Made by a program: the position numbers and the translations under genes
Part shown: piece after piece, positions 34,820 through 40,785 of the stretch
How positions within the stretch are numbered: the first letter of the stretch is position 1
Layout: each line of letters opens with the position of its first letter
Assembly (NCBI RefSeq): GCF_001855555.1
Contig: NZ_MKCT01000056.1
Span: 1-40,785 of the forward strand
Reading direction: 5' to 3'
DNA length: 40,785 nt
From: Chromobacterium sphagni
Lineage (GTDB): Bacteria; Pseudomonadota; Gammaproteobacteria; Burkholderiales; Chromobacteriaceae
The notes under the pieces: model-generated
Databases searched by the model: none
Told to the model about the DNA's origin: nothing
The model's input: the letters and a program-made list of their open reading frames with translations, nothing else

Positions 34820-35506
34820 ATGAATCGCGCCGCCAAACGCTCGCTGGTGGACATCGCGCTGGACAGCCTGGGCCGGCAACTGGCCGACGGCCGCTGGCCG
34901 GTGGGCAGCCGCATTCCCACCGAGCCCGAACTGGCCGAGCAACTGGGCATCAGCCGCAACACCGTGCGCGAAGCCATCCGCGTGCTGCTCTACGCCGGCC
35001 TGCTGGAAGTGCGCCAGGGCGATGGCACCTATGTGCGCGCCATCGTCAATCCCGGCGAGGCGATGCGCGCCATCAGCCGCGCCAGCCTGCGCGAACACCT
35101 GGAAGTGCGCTGCCTGCTGGAGGAAAGCGCGGCGCGTCTGGCCGCCCAGCGCGCCGGCGCGGACGACCTGCTCCGCATCGCGGCGACGCTGGACACGCTG
35201 GCCCGCCAGGACGATGACACCCCGGAGAGCTACGCCGAGCGCGACATCGCCTTCCATCTGGCGATCGCCGACGCCAGCGGCAACCAGGCTCTGGCCGGCC
35301 TGTACCGCTATTTTTCCCGCGCCGTGCGACAAAGCGTGCAGGACTCCATCCGCGACGAAGCGCTGCCCGACCCCGACTTCGCCGCCCACGCCGCCATCTT
35401 CGACGCCATCCGCCGGCAACAGCCCGACGCTGCCGGAAATGCCGCCGCCGCCATCACCCGCCCGCTCTTGGCCACCCTGGACCAACTGCTGGCGGCGCAA
35501 AAATAA
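34820..35506 (+). CDS. GntR-family transcription regulator (FadR/FCD type)
   Basis: This 228-residue regulator has an N-terminal winged helix-turn-helix (about 5-75: PVGSRIPTEPELAEQLGISR, NTVREAIRVLLYAGLLEVRQ and GDGTYVR) and a C-terminal all-helical FCD ligand domain (about 90-225), with the ERDIAFHLAIADASGNQ segment and a later DFAAHAAIFDAIRR; the Asp and His residues typically bind metal and ligand. It lies 11 bases upstream of a CynX/NimT transporter. By position it probably controls that transporter and itself. The effector is unknown. Confidence 0.9.
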   Translation: MNRAAKRSLVDIALDSLGRQLADGRWPVGSRIPTEPELAEQLGISRNTVREAIRVLLYAGLLEVRQGDGTYVRAIVNPGEAMRAISRASLREHLEVRCLLEESAARLAAQRAGADDLLRIAATLDTLARQDDDTPESYAERDIAFHLAIADASGNQALAGLYRYFSRAVRQSVQDSIRDEALPDPDFAAHAAIFDAIRRQQPDAAGNAAAAITRPLLATLDQLLAAQK

Positions 35507-35517
35507 AAGGAAGCACC

Positions 35518-36780
35518 ATGTTCGACCGCGATACTCAAAATCAACTGATCGCCGATGAGCTATTGATCGACGACGACGCCCCGCCGGCGACCCATCCGCC
35601 CGCCAGCCGCGGCCGCACCCTGCTGTTGTTGCTGGGACTGGTGCTGGTGGGCCTCAACCTGCGTCCGGCGCTGTCCAGCCTGGCTCCAGTGCTGGGCATG
35701 GTCAGCCAGGACACCGGACTCACCCCGGCGCTGGCCGGCCTGCTCACCACCTTGCCGGTGGCCTGCCTCGGCATCTTCGGCCCGCTGGCGCCGCACCTGG
35801 CGCGCCGCCTGGGCAGCGAGAAGACCATCGCCGTAGTGCTGGTGGCGCTGGCCGCCGGCATCCTGCTGCGCACTCAGCTGGGCCTGTTCGGCCTGTTCGC
35901 CGGCTCGGCGCTGGCCGGCGCCGGCATCGGCGTGATCGGCGTGCTGCTGCCCGGCATCGTCAAGCGCGACTTCGCCAGCCGCGCCGGCCTGATGACCGGC
36001 GTCTACACCATGGCGCTGTGCCTGGGCGCGGCGCTGGCGGCCGGTTTCACCGTGCCGGTGGCGGAATACTTCCAGCACGACTGGCGCCCGGCGCTGGCGC
36101 TGTGGGCATTGCCGGCGCTGCTGGCCATCGCCGTGTGGTGGCCGCAGCTGAAAACCCGCCACGCCGCCGCCGCCGGCCATTGGCAGGTGCGCGGCCTGCT
36201 GCGTGATCCGCTGGCCTGGCAGGTGACGCTGTTCATGGGCTTGCAATCGTCGCTGGCCTACATCGTGTTCGGCTGGCTGCCGTCCATCCTGATAGACCGC
36301 GGCCTCACCGCCATGCAGGGCGGACTGATGCTGTCGCTGTCCACCATGGTACAGGTACCGGCATCTTTGCTGGTGCCGATGCTGGCGCACCGCTGTCGCA
36401 ACCAGCAGCCGCCGATCGCCATCACGCTGTTCGCGGTGATCGCCGGCCTGCTGGGCATGCTGTACGCGCCGACCGACAGCCTGCTGCTGTGGGCGATGCT
36501 GCTGGGATTCGGCCAGGGCGGGCTGTTCAGCACCGCGTTGAGCCTGCTGGCGCACCGCTCGCCTGACCAGCACGTGGCCGCGCACCTGTCCGGCATGGCG
36601 CAGGGCATAGGCTATATGCTGGCCTCGCTCGGCCCCTTCGCCGTGGGCCTGATCCGCGGCCATAGCCATGCGGCCTGGCCGCTGGCCGTGCTGTTCTGCC
36701 TGATCTCCGCCGCCGCGTTCACGGTTGGCATGCTGGCCGGCCGCAAGCGGCTGGTGGCGGTGAAGGCGGTAGCCATCTAA
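35518..36780 (+). CDS. MFS transporter of the CynX/NimT family
   Basis: This 420-residue major facilitator protein has about 12 membrane segments after a 30-residue acidic cytoplasmic tail. GLNLRPALSSLAPVLG is the N-terminal signature of the CynX/NimT (YeaN) branch. Others are PLAPHLARRLGSEKTI, FGWLPSILIDRGLT and the GFGQGGLFSTALSLLAHRS stretch. CynX is linked to cyanate and NimT to 2-nitroimidazole resistance in E. coli, so the substrate here is open. An AGGAAG site precedes the ATG. It is cotranscribed with the GntR regulator. Confidence 0.9.
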   Translation: MFDRDTQNQLIADELLIDDDAPPATHPPASRGRTLLLLLGLVLVGLNLRPALSSLAPVLGMVSQDTGLTPALAGLLTTLPVACLGIFGPLAPHLARRLGSEKTIAVVLVALAAGILLRTQLGLFGLFAGSALAGAGIGVIGVLLPGIVKRDFASRAGLMTGVYTMALCLGAALAAGFTVPVAEYFQHDWRPALALWALPALLAIAVWWPQLKTRHAAAAGHWQVRGLLRDPLAWQVTLFMGLQSSLAYIVFGWLPSILIDRGLTAMQGGLMLSLSTMVQVPASLLVPMLAHRCRNQQPPIAITLFAVIAGLLGMLYAPTDSLLLWAMLLGFGQGGLFSTALSLLAHRSPDQHVAAHLSGMAQGIGYMLASLGPFAVGLIRGHSHAAWPLAVLFCLISAAAFTVGMLAGRKRLVAVKAVAI

Positions 36781-36793
36781 CTCCCCCCATCTG

Positions 36794-36831
36794 AATGGGA
36801 AAAGCCCGCTTGCCAGCGGGCTTTTCCCATT
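36794..36831. terminator. strong bidirectional terminator
   Basis: A 17-bp perfect stem (36794-36810 with 36815-36831, 4-base loop TGCC) contains AAAAGCCCGC and GCGGGCTTTT. It lies between converging genes: the MFS transporter ends at 36780 and the unknown gene ends at 36847. Confidence 0.85.
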
Positions 36832-36846
36832 TCAGGCCGGGCCTGG

Positions 36847-37368
36847 CTATCTGGGTTTGGCCACGATGCCGTAACGCCGCCACAGTGCGGCCAGCTCCTC
36901 GCGCGCCAGCGGCACCTCGGTCCCGCCCAGGCGCAAGCCAGCGGGCAGGCCGTCCATCGTTCCGTCCCAGGCCGGCAACGCCTCGTCCAGCAGCGCCGGC
37001 AGGTCGCGGTCGTCCACCACCGCCAGCTCGCCGCCGATCTCCAACAGCAGCATGCCATCCGGCGTCAGCCAGGCGGTGCGCGGGGCCACGTCGTCGTCGT
37101 ACGGCAGCGTGCTCCAGCCCATGGGCGTGCGCCTGGCCACCAGCGGCGCCGCGTCGAGCATCACGTAGACTTTCTGCGGCCCGTTCTGTACATAACAGCG
37201 GCCCTGCCCGTCGCGGCCATAGTTGCGGTTGAAGAAGTCCACCATCGCCTCGTGCTGCAGGCGCTCGTCCTTGATCCACCATTGGCCGCGCGCGTCCAGC
37301 CGCAGCCAGCCGAATACCGCCGGCACATTCGGCCATTTGGCCATTGCGGCCAATACCATTGCGTCCAT
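36847..37368 (-). CDS. conserved protein of unknown function (betaproteobacterial DUF)
   Basis: This 173-residue soluble protein opens MDAMVLAAMAKWPNVPAVFG and WLRLDARGQWWI, followed by FFNRNYGRDGQGRCYVQNGP and QKVYVMLDAAPLVARR. I have seen this pattern in small conserved betaproteobacterial proteins of the DUF2946 kind but am unsure of the number, and no function is known. The ATG at 37368 has GGGAG upstream; a TTG seven codons earlier is in frame. It is about 50 bases downstream of the ABC permease gene and may belong to that operon. Confidence 0.7.
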   Translation of the reverse strand: MDAMVLAAMAKWPNVPAVFGWLRLDARGQWWIKDERLQHEAMVDFFNRNYGRDGQGRCYVQNGPQKVYVMLDAAPLVARRTPMGWSTLPYDDDVAPRTAWLTPDGMLLLEIGGELAVVDDRDLPALLDEALPAWDGTMDGLPAGLRLGGTEVPLAREELAALWRRYGIVAKPR

Positions 37369-37417
37369 CCTGCGTCTCCCGCGGGCCAAGCCCGCTCATT
37401 TCGTTTTTTTCAGCCGC

Positions 37418-39913
37418 TCAAGCCACTGTGCGCAACACAGTCGACGGCGGAGTGCGCGTCACCTTGCCCACCAGCGGCCAGCCTGCCAGCGTCACCACCA
37501 ACACGCCGCCGCCCATGCCCAGCGGCAGCAGCCACCAGTTGAGCAGCACCGGCAGCGAAAACAGCTTCACCGCCGCCAGCACGCCTATTCCCATCGCCCC
37601 CAGCGCCGCCAGCAGCCCGGACACCGCGCCCAGCCACACCAATTCGGCCAGCACCACGCTGCGCAACTGGCGGCGCGAAGCCCCCAGCGCCCGCATCAGG
37701 CCGATATCCGATAAACGCTCGTCGCGGGTGGCGGTCAGCGACGCCCACAGCACCAGCACGCCGGCGGCCAGCGCCAACAGGAACATCGCCTCGATGCCGC
37801 GCGTCAGTTTGTCCACCATCGCCCTCACCTCGGCCAGTATGCTGCCTACGTCTATCACCGTGATATTGGGGAAACGCTCCACCAACTGGCTGGCGAAGCC
37901 TTCGTCAGCCGCCTCCAGCCGGAAGCTGGTGATCCAGCTGGCCGGCTGCTGGCGGAACTGCCCCGGCGTGCCGATGACGAAGAAGTTCACCCGGAAGCTG
38001 TCCCACGGCACCTCGCGCAGGCTGCTCACTCTGGCGCGGTAAGTGGTGCCGGCCAGGTCGAACGCCAGCGTGTCGCCCAGACGGATGCCCAGCTTATCGG
38101 CCAGGCCGCGCTCCACCGAGAACTGCGGCTTCACCCGCTTCTCATCCGGCCACCATTTGCCGGACACCACCTGATTGCCGGGCGGCAGATCCTGGCGCCA
38201 GGACAGGTTGAACTCGCGCTCCGCCAGCCGCCGCGCCTGTTCGCTGTCGTAGGCGGCGGGCCGCACCGGCTGCTCGTTGATGGCGATCAGCCGCGCCCGC
38301 GCCATCGGCGACAGCTCCGGCTGCGGCCGCCCCGCCGCGGCGAAGGCGTCGCGCATGGCGTCCAACTGGCCGGGCTGGATATTGATCACGAACTTGTTGG
38401 GCGCGTCCGCCGGCACGCTGCGCTGCCAAGCGCCTATCAGATCGTCGCGCACCACGGTCAGCGTCAGCAGCGCCATCAGCCCCACCGACAGCGAAGCCAC
38501 CTGCAGCACCGCCAGCCAGCGCCGGCGCGCCAGATTGGCGATGCCGAAACGCCAGCCCACCTTGCCGCCACGCGGCAGCCGCCGCAGCAGCATCACCATG
38601 CCCAGCGCAAGCAGGCCGGATACGCCAAGGAAACCCAGCATCGCCGCCAGCAACCAACCGGCCAGCGCGAACTCTCCTACCTGCCACGAGGCCAAAGCCA
38701 GCAGCGTGGCCAAGGCCAGCACCGGGGCGATCACTCCCTGCCGCGTCGGCGGCAGTTCATTGCGCAGCACCGCCGCCGGCGATATGTCCTGTATTCCCAT
38801 CAACGGCGGCAAAGCCAGGCCGGAGAGCAGCAGCAAGGCCGCCAGCGGACCGATCAGCCAAGGCAGCCAGCCGGGGTCCGGCAACATCTCGCCGACGTAG
38901 CCGCTGAACAGCTGCATCAGGCCCAGCTGGATCAGGAAACCCGCCAAGGTGCCCAAGGCGCCGGCCAGCAGACCCAGCAGCAGGAACAGGCTGACGAACA
39001 GACCCCACACCTCGCCCGAGCCCAGGCCCAGGCAGCGCAGCACCGCCACCTGCTGCCAGTGGCGCTGCAGGTAGCGGCGCACCACCAGCGCCACCGCCGA
39101 TGCCGCCAGCGCCACCGTCAGCATCGCGGTCAGGCCGAGGAAACGCCGCGCCCGCTCCAATCCGGTGCGGATTTCCGGCCGCATCTCCTCCACGTCCTCC
39201 AGCCGCGAGCCCGCCGGCTTGTGTCCGCGCAGCCAACTGCGGAAGTCCGCCACCTTGCGGTCTTCGCCGGCAAACAACAGCCGCCAGCGGATGCGGCTGC
39301 CCTCCTGCACCAGGCCGGTGGCGGTCAGATCGGCGCTGTTGAACATCAGCCGCGGGATGAAGTTGTACACGTCCATGCTGCCGTCCGGCTCGCGCACGAT
39401 CAGGCCGGTCAGCTTCAACTGGCGGTTGCCGACGCCGATCTCGTCGCCCAGCTTCAGCTTGAGCCGGCTCATCAGCCTGGCGTCCATCCAGGCGCTGCCC
39501 GGCGCCGGTTGCAGACGGCCGCTCTGTTCGCTGCCGTCGGCCAGTTGCACCGTGGTTTCGCCGCGCAACGGATAGTTGCCGCTGACGGCCTTGTACTGCG
39601 CCAGCGCGGCCTGGCCGCCGGCGAACACCATCGATGGAAACACGATGTTGTCGGCCATCCCCAGACCGCGTTTGCGCGCTTCGGCGCGGATGGCGTCGGG
39701 CGCCGGCGCATTGCCGCTCAGCACCAAGTCCGCCGCCAGCAGCTGGGTTGCCTGGGTGGTCAGCGCCTTCTCCACCCGGTCGGAGAAGAAAGCGACGCTG
39801 CTCATCGCCGCCACCGCCACCAACAGCGCCAGCGCCAGGATGGTCAACTCGCCGGACACCAGTTCGCGGCGGATGAAGCGCAGCACCAGGGTAAGCCGTC
39901 CTCGCACTGTCAT
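37418..39913 (-). CDS. ABC transporter permease, FtsX/YbbP type
   Basis: This 831-residue permease has the MacB/FtsX layout: an N-terminal membrane helix (ELTILALALLVAVAAMSSVAF), a large periplasmic domain, three helices, a second periplasmic domain, and three C-terminal helices, with two FtsX-like units. It resembles YbbP of E. coli (about 800 residues), which partners with YbbA. The start at 39913 overlaps the ATPase stop (ATGA), so it is translationally coupled. The substrate is not established; a role in lipid or lipoprotein handling has been proposed for related systems. Confidence 0.88.
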   Translation of the reverse strand: MTVRGRLTLVLRFIRRELVSGELTILALALLVAVAAMSSVAFFSDRVEKALTTQATQLLAADLVLSGNAPAPDAIRAEARKRGLGMADNIVFPSMVFAGGQAALAQYKAVSGNYPLRGETTVQLADGSEQSGRLQPAPGSAWMDARLMSRLKLKLGDEIGVGNRQLKLTGLIVREPDGSMDVYNFIPRLMFNSADLTATGLVQEGSRIRWRLLFAGEDRKVADFRSWLRGHKPAGSRLEDVEEMRPEIRTGLERARRFLGLTAMLTVALAASAVALVVRRYLQRHWQQVAVLRCLGLGSGEVWGLFVSLFLLLGLLAGALGTLAGFLIQLGLMQLFSGYVGEMLPDPGWLPWLIGPLAALLLLSGLALPPLMGIQDISPAAVLRNELPPTRQGVIAPVLALATLLALASWQVGEFALAGWLLAAMLGFLGVSGLLALGMVMLLRRLPRGGKVGWRFGIANLARRRWLAVLQVASLSVGLMALLTLTVVRDDLIGAWQRSVPADAPNKFVINIQPGQLDAMRDAFAAAGRPQPELSPMARARLIAINEQPVRPAAYDSEQARRLAEREFNLSWRQDLPPGNQVVSGKWWPDEKRVKPQFSVERGLADKLGIRLGDTLAFDLAGTTYRARVSSLREVPWDSFRVNFFVIGTPGQFRQQPASWITSFRLEAADEGFASQLVERFPNITVIDVGSILAEVRAMVDKLTRGIEAMFLLALAAGVLVLWASLTATRDERLSDIGLMRALGASRRQLRSVVLAELVWLGAVSGLLAALGAMGIGVLAAVKLFSLPVLLNWWLLPLGMGGGVLVVTLAGWPLVGKVTRTPPSTVLRTVA

Positions 39914-40605
39914 CCGGCGCGCGCTCCGTTGAGCTTGCCGTCCACCAGCCGGTAGATGGCGTCGCAACGGCTGGCCAGCTCATTGTCGTGAGTGACAAGC
40001 ACCAGCGCGGTGCCCTGTTCGGCGTTGAGCTGGAACAACAGGTCTATGATCTGGCGGCCGGTATGCGGATCGAGGTTGCCGGTGGGCTCGTCGGCGAACA
40101 AGAGGCCGGGATGGATGACGAAGGCGCGCGCCAAAGCCACCCGCTGCTGCTCGCCGCCGGACAGGTGGCGCGGGTAGTGGCTCAGCCGCGCGGCCAGCCC
40201 CACCCGTTCCAGCATCTGCCGCGCCGCCTCGCGCGCGTCGTTGCGTCCGGCCAGCTCCAGTGGCAGCATGACGTTTTCCAGCGCGGTCAGCTGCGGCAGC
40301 AACTGGAAGTTCTGGAACACGAAGCCCACCTTGTCGCGCCGCAGCAGCGCGCGCGCGTCTTCGCTCAAGCGCGACAGCGGCTTGCCGAACAGCGCCACCT
40401 CACCATCGCTGGGGTGGTCCAACCCGGCCAGCAGCGACAACAGCGTGGATTTGCCCGAGCCAGAAGTGCCGACGATGGCCACGCTTTCGCCGGGATACAG
40501 CGTGAGCGAGGCGCTGCGCAGGATGTGCAGCACGTCGCCGCGGAAATGAACCTGCTTGGCCAACTCTTTGGCGGCCAGTACCGCCTTTTTCTCTGGATTG
40601 CTCAT
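39910..40605 (-). CDS. ybbA: ABC transporter ATPase YbbA
   Basis: This 231-residue ATPase of the MacB/LolD class shows Walker A (VGTSGSGKSTLLSLLAGL), the Q-loop (FVFQNFQLLPQLTALENVMLPLE), the signature LSGGEQQRVALARA, Walker B (LLFADEPTGNLD) and the switch His in VTHDNE. With the permease it forms the YbbA-YbbP exporter. The ATG at 40605 shares the palindrome CATG with the tesA start on the other strand. The frame is open upstream to 40677. Confidence 0.9.
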   Translation of the reverse strand: MSNPEKKAVLAAKELAKQVHFRGDVLHILRSASLTLYPGESVAIVGTSGSGKSTLLSLLAGLDHPSDGEVALFGKPLSRLSEDARALLRRDKVGFVFQNFQLLPQLTALENVMLPLELAGRNDAREAARQMLERVGLAARLSHYPRHLSGGEQQRVALARAFVIHPGLLFADEPTGNLDPHTGRQIIDLLFQLNAEQGTALVLVTHDNELASRCDAIYRLVDGKLNGARAG

Positions 40606-40785
40606 GCGCTCTATCGTCTGCAAGATACTGTTCCCCTTATTGCTGCTGTGGCAGCTGCCAGCCGGCGCCGCCACCATCCTAGTGTTCGGCGACAGCCTGT
40701 CGGCGGGCTACGGCCTGTCCGCGGGCAGGGCTGGGTGGCGTTATTGGCCAAGACCTGCGCCGCGCCATCGGGTAGTCAATGCCAG
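40604..40785 (+). CDS. tesA: acyl-CoA thioesterase/lysophospholipase TesA (5' end, frameshifted at the contig edge)
   Basis: The ATG at 40604 begins a signal peptide (about 24 residues, ending near PAGAA) followed by the GDSL motif LVFGDSLSAGYGLSAG, the nucleophile region of TesA. From about 40725 the frame breaks. Single-base insertions near 40725, near 40752 and near 40771 restore GQGWVALLAKDLRRAIG and VVNA. The real protein is about 200 residues, so most is beyond the window. TesA hydrolyses long-chain acyl-CoA and lysophospholipids in the periplasm. The neighbouring ybbAP genes are conserved beside tesA in other bacteria. Confidence 0.82.
   Translation, partial: MRSIVCKILFPLLLLWQLPAGAATILVFGDSLSAGYGLSAGRAGWRYWPRPAPRHRVVNA

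Overview
The window looks like chromosomal core DNA of a Gram-negative, high-GC member of the Betaproteobacteria. It best fits the Neisseriales/Chromobacteriaceae (Chromobacterium and relatives). The support is gene content and order: a mltG-tmk-holB-pilZ-tatD run, rplM-rpsI followed by argC and erpA, a deoCABD operon, a monofunctional RelA, and divergent ppsA/ppsR. GC content was judged by eye, and the taxon is an inference. No rRNA, tRNA, insertion sequence, prophage or CRISPR array was seen.

Layout. Bases 1-4160 (minus strand): the 5' part of dadA, cheR, erpA (with an IscR-like site upstream), argC, rpsI and rplM. Then comes a 386-bp intergenic region that holds the rplM promoter and a convincing small-RNA transcription unit. 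Bases 4160-12000 (minus): deoC-deoA-deoB-deoD for nucleoside catabolism, then relA and mutY. Bases 12119-17700 (plus): an RlmL-type 23S rRNA methyltransferase with a very long, repeat-rich N-terminal extension, a MarC-family membrane protein, the DctA dicarboxylate transporter, and a thiol-peroxidase-like protein with no cysteine. Bases 17771-21261: ppsA and its regulator ppsR, divergently transcribed. Then yciH (minus), a small unknown gene, and a tryptophan-related plus-strand unit: a trp leader peptide with attenuator, trpS, a yddG-type aromatic amino acid exporter, and a disrupted AroQ-type chorismate mutase. creA follows.

Bases 25338-30422 (minus): mltG-tmk-holB-pilZ-tatD, a Cys-rich secreted protein and a metallo-beta-lactamase-fold hydrolase. 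pilZ carries an apparent one-base deletion. Bases 30627-36780 (plus): an unknown protein, modA-modB without modC, a PsiF-repeat protein, an isolated FliD-like protein, and a GntR/FCD regulator paired with a CynX/NimT-type MFS transporter. Bases 36847-40785: a conserved unknown protein and a YbbP/YbbA-type ABC exporter (minus), divergent from the 5' end of tesA. The last ~70 bases need several single-base insertions to read as tesA, which looks like poor sequence at a contig end.

The most interesting items are the trpS leader attenuator and the operon it heads, the ~104-nt small RNA with an exposed anti-Shine-Dalgarno CUCCUCC segment, the arginine/aspartate-rich repeat extension on the rRNA methyltransferase, and the cysteine-free Tpx-like protein.
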